Part shown: one piece after another, positions 41,054 through 49,439 of the stretch
Numbering within the stretch: position 1 is the stretch's first letter
How the letters are laid out: every line of letters starts with the position of its first letter
DNA from: JBCCSZ01 sp039821145
GTDB taxonomy: Bacteria; Bacteroidota; Bacteroidia; Chitinophagales; Saprospiraceae
Reading direction: 5' to 3'
Length of the DNA stretch: 64,000 bases
Assembly: GCA_039821145.1 (NCBI GenBank)
Contig: JBCBOS010000021.1
Coordinates: 102,023 to 166,022, forward strand
Made by a program: the position numbers and the translations under genes
Notes under the pieces: model-generated
The model's input: only the letters and a program-made list of their open reading frames with translations
Told to the model about the DNA's origin: nothing
The model's database searches: none

Positions 41054-41800
41054 ATGAAATTAGTAGAAGGCAAGACAGTACTCATCACAGGTGGTTCCAG
41101 AGGGATCGGTGCCGCCATTGCCCGCCGCTTTGCCGAGCAGGGGGCCAACGTAGCTTTTACCTATCGCTCCTCCCAGGAAAAAGCCCTCAAGATAGCCGAA
41201 GAACTTTCTGCCTTTGGTGGCAAAGTGGAAGCCTACCAGTCGGATGCTGGCTCTTTTGAGGAGGCCGAAAAACTGGTGAAGGCCGTCTTGGAGTCTTTCG
41301 GAAAGGTGGATGCCCTCATCAACAACGCTGGCATTACCCAAGACAATCTCATGCTGCGAATGAGCGAAGACCAATGGGACAAAGTGATTGCCGTCAACCT
41401 CAAGTCTGTGTTCAATCTCACCAAACACATCCTCCGCCACATGCTCAAAAACCGGGCGGGCTCCATCATCAACATGAGTTCTGTCGTCGGTGTTTTTGGC
41501 AATGCCGGACAAGCCAACTACGCGGCTTCCAAAGCGGGCATCATCGGATTCAGCAAGTCCATCGCCAAAGAGGTCGGCTCCCGTGGCATCCGCTGCAATG
41601 CCATCGCTCCTGGTTTCATCGCCACAGATATGACAGATGAATTGGACGAAAAGACGCGTGAGGCATTCCTGGCAGGCATCCCCATGAAGCGTTGGGGCAA
41701 GGCCGAAGAGGTGGCCGACGCTTGTTTGTTTTTGGCGTCCGACCTGTCGACCTATGTGTCGGGCCAGACGATCAGCGTTTGTGGGGCGTTGAATGTGTGA
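41054..41800 (+). CDS. fabG: 3-oxoacyl-[acyl-carrier-protein] reductase
   Basis: The 248-residue short-chain dehydrogenase reduces beta-ketoacyl-ACP in fatty-acid elongation. TGGSRGIGAAIARRFAEQG binds NADPH, NNAGITQDNLMLRM is the FabG-type block, S-Y-K catalytic residues are in INMSSVVGVFGN and ANYAASKAG, and GFIATDMTDEL and SGQTISVCGALNV close the fold. Length and motifs match FabG better than other SDRs. It stands alone, not in a fab cluster. Confidence 0.93.
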   Translation: MKLVEGKTVLITGGSRGIGAAIARRFAEQGANVAFTYRSSQEKALKIAEELSAFGGKVEAYQSDAGSFEEAEKLVKAVLESFGKVDALINNAGITQDNLMLRMSEDQWDKVIAVNLKSVFNLTKHILRHMLKNRAGSIINMSSVVGVFGNAGQANYAASKAGIIGFSKSIAKEVGSRGIRCNAIAPGFIATDMTDELDEKTREAFLAGIPMKRWGKAEEVADACLFLASDLSTYVSGQTISVCGALNV

Positions 41801-41953
41801 TACCCCCTCGCATTTTCTCCAATTGTTAAAAAATGGGAAAAAGAACTAAATAGCGAGTGATTGGCGTTCGAATTGAGTATATTGTATATCGCACAACGCC
41901 AGGTACAAATACTGACCCATTACAATTTCGCCAAATTTTGACAATCGCTCGCT

Positions 41954-42667
41954 ATGAAGAGGGTCCATCATCTACTCATCATTTTGATGTTGTCAGCCAT
42001 CAGTTTGCCCCTTGCACAGGCACAAATGGCCATCGGTGTGCGTGGAGGTGTACACGTCGCCTTCAACAACTTGTCTTTTGACCACGATTTCCCTGAAATT
42101 ACCACCCGCGACAACATCACGGTTCTGGCCCTGGCCATCCCCATCGAATGGCCTGCCTCCAAGATGTTTCGCCTCCAAAGTGGCCTGACCTTCCTCACCC
42201 GAGGTACCCGCATCCACTTTCGCGATCGCTCGGCAGAGATCAATTACATAGACAAATACGCCATTCGTTACATACAAATCCCCATCGTGGGAAAACTCAA
42301 CCTCGATTTCAATCCCTTCAATCTGTATGTCATTGGAGGAGCCGATTTGGGCTACGGGATCGATTTCGAACTGATTGAATTGGCCTACAACGATCAGGGA
42401 CCTACCTCCTGGAAAAATCGAAAGTTGGACTTTCAACGGGCGGGTGTTTCCCGCTTCGACATCGGCATGGCACTGGGTGGAGGCATCGAGGCTTCCATCT
42501 CCAAAGGTCGGCGCATTTTTGTCGATATTCGCTATCACATCGGCCTCAACGACATCGACAAACGACCCAACGTAGAGGTCTACAACGAAGGTCGCTCCTA
42601 CACCATCGGCATGATGCTTCCGGTCAATTTCAAGAAGATGCAAAAAAATGGGACGGCCATGCTCTAG
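41954..42667 (+). CDS. PorT-like outer-membrane beta-barrel protein
   Basis: The 237-residue protein has a signal peptide (MKRVHHLLIILMLSA...LAQAQ) and an alternating beta-barrel pattern: MAIGVRGGVHVAFNNL, LQSGLTFLTRGTRI, IRYIQIPIVGKLNL, LYVIGGADLGYGI, GMALGGGIEASI. This is the outer-membrane beta-barrel (PorT/OMP_b-brl_2) style. PorT itself is a T9SS component; I would not name it so. It ends 20 bases before the convergent helicase gene. Confidence 0.85.
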   Translation: MKRVHHLLIILMLSAISLPLAQAQMAIGVRGGVHVAFNNLSFDHDFPEITTRDNITVLALAIPIEWPASKMFRLQSGLTFLTRGTRIHFRDRSAEINYIDKYAIRYIQIPIVGKLNLDFNPFNLYVIGGADLGYGIDFELIELAYNDQGPTSWKNRKLDFQRAGVSRFDIGMALGGGIEASISKGRRIFVDIRYHIGLNDIDKRPNVEVYNEGRSYTIGMMLPVNFKKMQKNGTAML

Positions 42668-42687
42668 CTGATTGCGTAGGGAAGGCT

Positions 42688-45600
42688 TTACTCCAGCTTC
42701 AATAGATTGCCCAGCTCCTGATCTCCCAAATCTCCAATCCATTTTTCACCTGTGCTCACCGTCAGGTCTGCCAGTTCTTTTTTGCGCTGCAAAAGGGCAT
42801 TGATCTTTTCCTCGAAAGTCCCATTGCAAATGAGGCGATGGACCTGGACATTGCGCGTTTGTCCAATGCGAAAGACCCGGTCGGTGGCTTGGTTTTCCAC
42901 AGCCGGATTCCACCACAGGTCGTAGTGAATGACGTGGTTGGCAGCCGTCAGGTTGAGTCCGGTCCCGCCCGCCTTGAGAGAGAGGATCAGGACGGGGGCA
43001 GCTAGACCTTGTTGAAATTGATCGACCATTTGGTCCCGATTCTTTCTGCGAACGCCGCCATGTAGAAAGTCTGGCCGAATCCCAAATTCGCCTTGGATCA
43101 TGTCTACGAGTAGGTGCCCCATCTCCTGGTATTGGGTAAAAATCAGCATTTTCTCTTTTTGATCGAGGATGTCGCGCATCAACTCCAGCAATCGCAGGCT
43201 CTTGCCAGACTGTTCTGGACCAGAGGCTCCTTTTTTCAGAAACTGCCTTGGATGATTGCAAATTTGCTTGAGGGAGGTGATCAATTTGAGGACCAAGCCC
43301 TTGCGTTGAATGCCTTCGCTTTTCTCGATTTGCTGCCAACTTTGCTCCACGACGTTTTGGTACAGACTTGCCTGCTCTTTGCTCAGGAAACAAAATTGAT
43401 CTTGCTCGATCTTGTCTGGCAGATCACTGATGATGCTCTTGTCGGTCTTGACCCGCCGCAAAATAAAGGGCTGGGTAATTTTCAGAAATTGGTCCAGACA
43501 TTCCTGATCGCGTTCCAGCTCGATGGGCCGGGCAAATTGCTTTTTGAAGGAGGACAAACTGCCGAGATACCCCTGGAGACTGAAGTCAAAAATGCTCCAA
43601 TATTCGCTCAGGCTGTTTTCCACTGGCGTCCCACTCATGGCGATTTTGATGGGAGCGGCAATGGCCTTGATCGACTTGGCCTGTGCTGTTGCGGGATTTT
43701 TGATGGCCTGTGCTTCGTCAATGACCACCGTGAGCCATTTGCGCTTTTTGAGCTTGGCTTGGTCGCTGCGCACAACACCGTAGGTTGTGAGGAGCAAGTC
43801 GGTATCCGCAAGGCCGTCCAATGATCTTTTGGGGCCGTGGTAGGTATGGGGGCTCAGCTCTGGCGCAAAGCGTTGAATCTCTTGTCGCCAATTGGTCAGC
43901 AGGGTGGTGGGGACGATGATCAGTCCTTTGTTTTTTTGAAAAGCTCCCTCTTCCCGCAATTGCAACAACAGGCTGATGACCTGAAGGGTCTTGCCCAGGC
44001 CCATGTCGTCGGCAATGATGCTGCCCACCCCTAGTCGAGCGTTTTTGTAGAGCCATTCGAAGCCATTTTGTTGATAGGGGCGGAGCTGTGCCAGGAGAGA
44101 GGAGGGGGGCGCAATGCGGTCGATGGAAAGCAGTTGTCGCAATTGCTCTCTTGCCTCGGGACTCAATTGGATGGGCGTTTGTCCGTACTTTTCCGATAGG
44201 CTGGCCTGCAACATCTCCATGGGCCCCAGGGAAGGAGGCGTTTTGATTTTTTGGATCAATTGCTCAATCTCCTGCTCATTGAAAAAGACAAATTGGTCTT
44301 TGAGCCGAACAATGCCGCTGTATTTTCGAACCATCTTGATGAATTCTTGCACAGACAGCAACTCATCGCCAATGGCAATCTGCCACTGAAAGTTGAGCAT
44401 GTCGCCGAGGCTGAACAGCGATTGGGCGACGCTGCCACTCTCTTCGGCTTCGACTGTGAGGCGAGCCTGGGGCCGGGTGAGTTTTTGCAAGGCTTTGGGC
44501 AGCAGCACTTTGATGCCAAACAGGCGAACCAGCGGCAGGGTTTCCATCAAAAAATTGGGCAACTCCTCCCAGTCTATCAGCCAGCTCTCTCTCCCTTGAG
44601 ATTGCAAGATGAGATCGAGTCCCGGCAAAAAATCGACCAGCAGGGCCAAGTCGCGAAGGATGTCCAGTCGGATGGTTTGATGGGCCGATTTCAAAAAGAG
44701 GGCCTTCAGTGGAATGGGGACTTGGTTGGGTTTGCCGCGCTCTTCTACTCCAATGGAAATCCAGAAACCTTCCGGAGCTTCTTCGAGTTGCAGCACGGGA
44801 ACAAAAGGCCGCTCATCTACAAAAAACTGATTGATCCAAAGGTGAATGGCAAGGGGATGTGACTTGTTCTCAAAATGACCAAAGGACTCGGCATAGCCCC
44901 GAAAAAACAGCCGATGGATGGCGTCGTCGGGAAAGCGGGTCTCGTGTTCCAGCAATTGGTGCAGTCGCTGATCGATGAAAAAGGACAGCAAGTCGTTGAG
45001 GGCTTGGCCGTCGATGGGTTCGCAGACTTCTTTGCCCACCACGTAAAACAAGAGCTGTGTATCCAGTGATTTTTGAAAAAGATCGAGGAGTTGGCTGACC
45101 ACTTCGTTGAGTCGGGCGGGCAGCCAGCGGATGTGGTACTGGTCCTTTTTGTCGTTGATCAATTGGGGGAATATGGCCTGTTTGACAATCAGTTGATCGG
45201 CCAATTGGCGGCAGAGGCAAAGGCTTTGCAGGGGAGGAGAAACGTCGGCCAGTCGGCCGGGCGGCAACTGGGCGAGCCATTCGCAAAACTCATCTTTGTC
45301 TTCAAACAAAAACAGCACTTCCTCTTGCTGATTGCGCAGGGAGGCTTGCAGAAAGAATGCCTCTTGGTCCAACAAAAGGTCTATGGAGGAAACGGCCCAA
45401 ATCTTGGCTGGCAGTTCTGTTGTGCCTTGCGATTGGCCGAGTTGTTTTTCCAGCAAGCGAGCGGCGCGTTTCAATGCTTTGCCGTATTGTACTTTGAAAT
45501 CGGAGGAGGGGTAGAACAGGGGCTTGGGACGCAGCAACTGCATCAAATCGTTCAGGCAATCGGGGATTTGGGTAAAGTCCACTTGTCGGAGCCAATCGGC

Positions 45601-46203
45601 GGGTGGAGCGGGCGGTGTCCGCTCAGCGGTGAAAGGCTGCCAGAGGTTTTTGAGTTGGGGAATGGATGCTTTGACAGAAGGTTGACCTTGGGTGTGGGCC
45701 TTTCGGATTTGGTGCTGCAGATTGAAGCTGCGCAGGCTGAAGACGAGGAACGGGTTTTTGTCGATTTCGTTGGCCACCAAGTACAAAACGGCGGCCAGGT
45801 GCTTGCAGGGCACGGCAGAATCCGGGCAGGAACAATCGCCGTGAAGATCTCTCCAAGAGCGGGGAAACAAAGAGATGCCAATGGATTGGCAGGCCTCATC
45901 CAGTTCTTGAGGCAATTCGTTGTGGAGAAGTTGTGACAGGTAGTAGGGATTTTGGTTGATGAGTTCTGTGATGGCCTTTTTCTGATGGGCTTCGAGTTTG
46001 GGCAAATGGATTTCCACCTCGTAGGGCATCCACCTTCTTCCCTGTACCTTGGCAGTGATGCGATTGTATCGAATAGACAGTTCTTCCACGGCCCCATTTC
46101 TCGCATAGGTTCGCCCTCGTGGCAGTCGGTTGGAGTAATCTATGTCTGCCAGTGCGTCCAGCCACCGCTTTCCCCACCAGGTATTGCCAAAAGTTGTTCT
46201 CAT
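42688..46203 (-). CDS. SWIM zinc-finger SNF2-family helicase/ATPase
   Basis: The ATG at 46203 gives 1171 residues starting MRTTFGNTWWGKRWLDAL, the usual N-terminus of SWIM-type SNF2 proteins; upstream extension is not homologous. SWIM finger: CSCPDSAVPCKHLAAVLYL (CxCx..CxH). The C-terminal half has the SNF2 motor: IIADDMGLGKTLQVISLL (motif I), LLTTYGVVRSD, VIDEAQAIKN (DEAQ motif II), MSGTPVENSLSEYWS, GLNLTAANHVIHYDLWWNPAVENQATDRVFRIGQ (motifs V-VI). It probably remodels protein-DNA complexes in repair or transcription restart. It diverges from the DprE1-like gene. Confidence 0.93.
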   Translation of the reverse strand: MRTTFGNTWWGKRWLDALADIDYSNRLPRGRTYARNGAVEELSIRYNRITAKVQGRRWMPYEVEIHLPKLEAHQKKAITELINQNPYYLSQLLHNELPQELDEACQSIGISLFPRSWRDLHGDCSCPDSAVPCKHLAAVLYLVANEIDKNPFLVFSLRSFNLQHQIRKAHTQGQPSVKASIPQLKNLWQPFTAERTPPAPPADWLRQVDFTQIPDCLNDLMQLLRPKPLFYPSSDFKVQYGKALKRAARLLEKQLGQSQGTTELPAKIWAVSSIDLLLDQEAFFLQASLRNQQEEVLFLFEDKDEFCEWLAQLPPGRLADVSPPLQSLCLCRQLADQLIVKQAIFPQLINDKKDQYHIRWLPARLNEVVSQLLDLFQKSLDTQLLFYVVGKEVCEPIDGQALNDLLSFFIDQRLHQLLEHETRFPDDAIHRLFFRGYAESFGHFENKSHPLAIHLWINQFFVDERPFVPVLQLEEAPEGFWISIGVEERGKPNQVPIPLKALFLKSAHQTIRLDILRDLALLVDFLPGLDLILQSQGRESWLIDWEELPNFLMETLPLVRLFGIKVLLPKALQKLTRPQARLTVEAEESGSVAQSLFSLGDMLNFQWQIAIGDELLSVQEFIKMVRKYSGIVRLKDQFVFFNEQEIEQLIQKIKTPPSLGPMEMLQASLSEKYGQTPIQLSPEAREQLRQLLSIDRIAPPSSLLAQLRPYQQNGFEWLYKNARLGVGSIIADDMGLGKTLQVISLLLQLREEGAFQKNKGLIIVPTTLLTNWRQEIQRFAPELSPHTYHGPKRSLDGLADTDLLLTTYGVVRSDQAKLKKRKWLTVVIDEAQAIKNPATAQAKSIKAIAAPIKIAMSGTPVENSLSEYWSIFDFSLQGYLGSLSSFKKQFARPIELERDQECLDQFLKITQPFILRRVKTDKSIISDLPDKIEQDQFCFLSKEQASLYQNVVEQSWQQIEKSEGIQRKGLVLKLITSLKQICNHPRQFLKKGASGPEQSGKSLRLLELMRDILDQKEKMLIFTQYQEMGHLLVDMIQGEFGIRPDFLHGGVRRKNRDQMVDQFQQGLAAPVLILSLKAGGTGLNLTAANHVIHYDLWWNPAVENQATDRVFRIGQTRNVQVHRLICNGTFEEKINALLQRKKELADLTVSTGEKWIGDLGDQELGNLLKLE

Positions 46204-46209
46204 AGCAGG

Positions 46210-46244
46210 CAAAGATAGGTCAATTCTGCTTTTGGAGGACCAAA
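46210..46244 (-). promoter_or_regulatory. -7 element abutting the helicase start codon
   Basis: On the minus strand TATCTTTG (46210-46217) fits TAnnTTTG, with TTTG at 46241-46244. Only six bases separate the -7 element from the ATG at 46203, so the transcript would be leaderless or nearly so. Confidence 0.45.
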
Positions 46245-46310
46245 AACTTGTCGAGAATCCAGATTGCATCCTGCTTTTGCTGAAGGGCTGTAGACACCGC
46301 CAAAAAAGCG

Positions 46311-46318
46311 TATTTTTG
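46311..46318 (+). promoter_or_regulatory. -7 element abutting the DprE1-like start codon
   Basis: TATTTTTG fits TAnnTTTG exactly and ends 7 bases before the ATG at 46326. No TTTG sits at the usual -33 distance. Confidence 0.4.
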
Positions 46319-46325
46319 TAGTCTG

Positions 46326-47627
46326 ATGCAGAAAAAAACGATTGCAAATTGGGGAAATTATCCTCGGCAGGAGGCGGTGGTGTATTCCTCTGCCTTTGAG
46401 GAGGACATTCGTCGTTGTGTGCAAGAGGCGCCCAGCCTGTTGGCCCGGGGGAATGGTCGTTGCTATGGCGATGCGGCTTTGAACGAGCATGTCTTTTCCA
46501 CCCATCAGCTCGATAAATTGCTTCAGTTGGATGAGGACAAGGGAATCCTGGAATGTCAATCGGGGGTGTTGTTGTCGGAGATTTTGTCGGTCATTGTTCC
46601 AAAAGGGTTCTTCCTGCCCGTGACGCCTGGGACCAAATTCATCTCTGTGGGCGGAGCCATCGCGGCCGACATCCACGGCAAGAACCACCACAAGGAGGGA
46701 AGCTTTTCCCGTCATCTGATCAGTCTTGCATTGATGGATGCGGAGGGAGACATTCAGCTTTGTTCGAGACAGCACAATGCCCATTTGTTTTGGCAAACGG
46801 TGGGAGGCATGGGCTTGACAGGCATCATTCTGACGGCTCGCTTTCACCTCAAACGGATCGAATCGGCTTACATTCGCCAGGAGAGCCTACGGGCTGCCAA
46901 TTTGGAAAAGGTGATGCAATTGTTTGAGGCCTCAGAGAGTTGGACTTATACGGTGGCCTGGATCGATTGCTTGCAGAAGGGCAACAAAATGGGGCGCTCT
47001 GTTCTTCACCGGGGTGAGCATGCTGAGCGGGGTGAATTGCCGATGCGCTTGCAAAAACAGCCCTTGGCATTGCCTTCTTCCCGCCAACTCAGCATGCCGT
47101 TCTACTTGCCAGGTTTTGTTCTCAATTCTTTGTCCGTCAAGGCGTTCAACTTTCTGTACTACCATCGTCATGGCGCCACTGCATCCAGCCGCATCGTGTC
47201 CTACGAACCTTTCTTCTACCCTTTGGATGCCATCTTGCATTGGAATCGGATGTATGGCAAAAATGGCTTCATCCAGTATCAATTTGTCTTGCCCAAGGCC
47301 CAGAGTGAGAGCGGGTTGGCTGCTGTACTAGCGTGCATTCAAAAGGCGGGGGCGGGCTCTTTTCTCAGCGTTCTCAAATTGTTTGGGGCGGGGGAATCAG
47401 CGGCACCGCACAGCTTTCCGGAGGAGGGCTACACCTTGGCCTTGGACTTTAAGATCAGCAAGGACTTGCCTGCGCTTGTCAGCCGATTGGACAGCTTGGT
47501 TTCTCAATATGGGGGAAAGGTGTACCTGGCCAAGGATGCCTTTTCGAAGCCACAGCTCAGTGGGTTAGACTATGGGAAGATGGGGGCAAAATTTCAATCT
47601 GTTCAGCGTCGGAGGATAGAGGGCTGA
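46326..47627 (+). CDS. DprE1-like FAD-binding oxidoreductase (polyprenyl-phospho-ribose oxidase family)
   Basis: The 433-residue protein matches the DprE1 pattern: RGNGRCYGDAALNEH (FAD), PVTPGTKFISVGGAIAADIHGKNHHKEGSF (two blocks), WQTVGGMGLTGIILTA, TVAWIDCLQKGNKMGR, VLKLFG...HSFPEEGYTLALDF and VYLAKDA. DprE1 oxidises decaprenyl-phospho-ribose at C2, the first half of its epimerisation to the arabinose donor. Lys403 matches DprE1 Lys418; Ala372 stands where mycobacterial DprE1 has Cys387. The frame ends QRRRIEG; the -1 frame continues SVFAPKIEKW, so the C-terminus may be frameshifted. A DprE2-like partner lies at 52070. Confidence 0.82.
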   Translation: MQKKTIANWGNYPRQEAVVYSSAFEEDIRRCVQEAPSLLARGNGRCYGDAALNEHVFSTHQLDKLLQLDEDKGILECQSGVLLSEILSVIVPKGFFLPVTPGTKFISVGGAIAADIHGKNHHKEGSFSRHLISLALMDAEGDIQLCSRQHNAHLFWQTVGGMGLTGIILTARFHLKRIESAYIRQESLRAANLEKVMQLFEASESWTYTVAWIDCLQKGNKMGRSVLHRGEHAERGELPMRLQKQPLALPSSRQLSMPFYLPGFVLNSLSVKAFNFLYYHRHGATASSRIVSYEPFFYPLDAILHWNRMYGKNGFIQYQFVLPKAQSESGLAAVLACIQKAGAGSFLSVLKLFGAGESAAPHSFPEEGYTLALDFKISKDLPALVSRLDSLVSQYGGKVYLAKDAFSKPQLSGLDYGKMGAKFQSVQRRRIEG

Positions 47628-47707
47628 GTGTTTTTGCACCAAAGATTGAAAAATGGTAACTTGTGAAGGCAAAAAGTATTTCGACCTTATACATCCACAT
47701 CAATGCT

Positions 47708-48697
47708 ATGAAAAATTTCATGATCCTGCTTTTCTGTTTGTTTGCCACCTCTGCCTGCATTTCCCAAACTTGTCTACTCGCCGACTACCCATTTCAAGGC
47801 AATGCCATTGACAAAACCGGAAAAGGGTTTGACGGAATTCCCACTACCCCTCAGTCCATCGAAGATCGATTGGGAAATCCTCACAGTGCCTACCTTTTCA
47901 ATGGATACAGTGACTACATAAAATTGAATGACAATCGAGCCATCGTCACCAGCGAAAATTTTTCCATCACCGTCTGGGCAAAGATCAACGGCAGGGGAGG
48001 AGGACTGGAAGGGTCCAATCCCATCTTTGTGCAACGCGATGACAAGGCGATTGCCCCAAACTTGACTTCTTTGATCGGATTGTTTGCAGACTATTACGGC
48101 AATGCCACTTTTATGGTCAGAACGAAAGATCCATCGGCCTACTCTCCCATACAAGCCAGGTCTCGTGTCCCTAGCGATGGTGATTGGCACTTCTATGCTG
48201 CTGTGAAGGATGATCGTTCCCTCAAGCTGTACATCGATTCTGTCTTGGTCGATGTCCAAACTTTCAACGATGGAGAAGTATTTGGTCGGTCCATCGACTA
48301 TGTTGAAGTGGGCAGGCATTCCTACGAGGGCATTCCCCGCAGCTATTTCAACGGAGCGATTGACGATTTGCGATTGTACAACTGCGCTCTCAAAGAGCTA
48401 GACATCCTGGACGTATTGACCAATACCAAGGAACAGTATTCCCTCGGCCAAAGCAGTTGTGTAGAAGATGTTGTCCCCAGTCCAAATCCGACAAGTGGCT
48501 TAGTCCATCTCCAGTCTTTGGGTGACTTTTCGGGCAGCGTGGAACTATTCGACATTTTGGGACGGCCAATGAGCGGCACCTACCAATGGAAAGGCAATCA
48601 ACTGGATTTGTCCAATCTGCCCCCTTCTACCTACCTGTTGAAAGTAAACTGTGACAATTCATCCAAGGTGTTTCGGATTGTAAGGAGAATGGAGTGA
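47708..48697 (+). CDS. Secreted LamG-domain protein with T9SS sorting domain
   Basis: The ATG at 47708 gives 329 residues with signal MKNFMILLFCLFATSACISQ. The body is a LamG/concanavalin-like jelly roll: LADYPFQGNAIDKTGKG, SENFSITVWAKING, DGDWHFYAAVKDDRSLKLYIDS and FNGAIDDLRLYNCALKE. The tail (PSPNPTSGLVHLQSL; VELFDILGRPMSG; LPPSTYLLKVNC) is a type A T9SS sorting domain. It probably binds a surface or extracellular glycan; no ligand can be assigned. Confidence 0.88.
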   Translation: MKNFMILLFCLFATSACISQTCLLADYPFQGNAIDKTGKGFDGIPTTPQSIEDRLGNPHSAYLFNGYSDYIKLNDNRAIVTSENFSITVWAKINGRGGGLEGSNPIFVQRDDKAIAPNLTSLIGLFADYYGNATFMVRTKDPSAYSPIQARSRVPSDGDWHFYAAVKDDRSLKLYIDSVLVDVQTFNDGEVFGRSIDYVEVGRHSYEGIPRSYFNGAIDDLRLYNCALKELDILDVLTNTKEQYSLGQSSCVEDVVPSPNPTSGLVHLQSLGDFSGSVELFDILGRPMSGTYQWKGNQLDLSNLPPSTYLLKVNCDNSSKVFRIVRRME

Positions 48698-48792
48698 GGT
48701 GTGCCAAAATGCCAATCGGTCTATTGTTGGAGGATCGGAGATAGAATGGTTTTTTTACTCAAAATGTGTTACCTTTCCTATAAAAGAATCAA

Positions 48793-49029
48793 ATGTCATC
48801 TTTTACGGACCATATTGAATCTGACCCCCAAGTCATGTTGGGAAAGCCCGTCGTCAAGGGAACTCGCATTACTGTCGAACTCATTCTACGGAAAATGGCG
48901 GATGGTTATTCTTCGGATGAGATCATCGATATGTACCCCACTTTGAAAACAGAGCACATCCATGCGGCCATTTCCTATGCCGCTGCCGTCATCGAAAACG
49001 AAACTGTCATTGATATCAAAGCAGCTTGA
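48793..49029 (+). CDS. DUF433 antitoxin (VapB45-like)
   Basis: The 78-residue protein matches DUF433: GKPVVKGTRITVELILRKMADGYSSDEIIDMYP, LKTEHIHAAISYAAAV, with the GTRI and helix-turn-helix-like segment. It would neutralise the PIN-like toxin encoded next and probably represses the operon. The genes are adjacent within 3 bases, and a TTG start for the toxin would overlap this stop codon. Confidence 0.88.
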   Translation: MSSFTDHIESDPQVMLGKPVVKGTRITVELILRKMADGYSSDEIIDMYPTLKTEHIHAAISYAAAVIENETVIDIKAA

Positions 49030-49031
49030 GC

Positions 49032-49388
49032 ATGATATTGGCGGACGAAGGCCTAAATGGCAAAATAGTAAAAGCTCTTCGAGACAATGGTTTGGCAGTA
49101 GATTGGATATTGGAGCTAAGCCCTGGTGTAAAAGATGAAGAGGTGATGGCCCATGCCAAGCGGACGAGCCAGATTCTAATCACAGAGGATAAGGATTTCG
49201 GCGAATGGGTCTTTGCACACAAAGTAAAGGGACTAACAATCATATTTTTGCGTTACCAAAAAGCCGATTTTCCCGTGGTCCTTGCGAATTTACATGAAAT
49301 TGTATCCGCTTTGGTAGCTGATTCATCTGATGGGTTACATGAATTTATTACGATTGGCAAGCACAAAGTCAGAAGGCGAATTCTCTAA
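49032..49388 (+). CDS. DUF5615 PIN-like toxin (VapC45-like)
   Basis: From the ATG at 49032 the protein has 118 residues; TTG at 49026 is an in-frame alternative. MILADEGLNGKIVKALRDNGL has the first acidic residues, SPGVKDEEVMAHA the second and LITEDKDFGEWVF the third, matching the DUF5615 PIN-domain ribonuclease family. It is probably a type II toxin-antitoxin nuclease that cuts RNA. The pair sits as an island between a secreted protein gene and a glycosyltransferase gene. Confidence 0.87.
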   Translation: MILADEGLNGKIVKALRDNGLAVDWILELSPGVKDEEVMAHAKRTSQILITEDKDFGEWVFAHKVKGLTIIFLRYQKADFPVVLANLHEIVSALVADSSDGLHEFITIGKHKVRRRIL

Positions 49389-49439
49389 CTTCTCCACCAA
49401 AAGATTCCTTTCCAGAAAGCAGCTTTTTACCTTTGGGCT

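Noticed and set aside
49026..49031. TTG start for the PIN-like toxin overlapping the antitoxin stop
   Set aside because: ATG at 49032 is six bases downstream and gives the family's usual MILADE-type N-terminus; TTG is kept only as an alternative.
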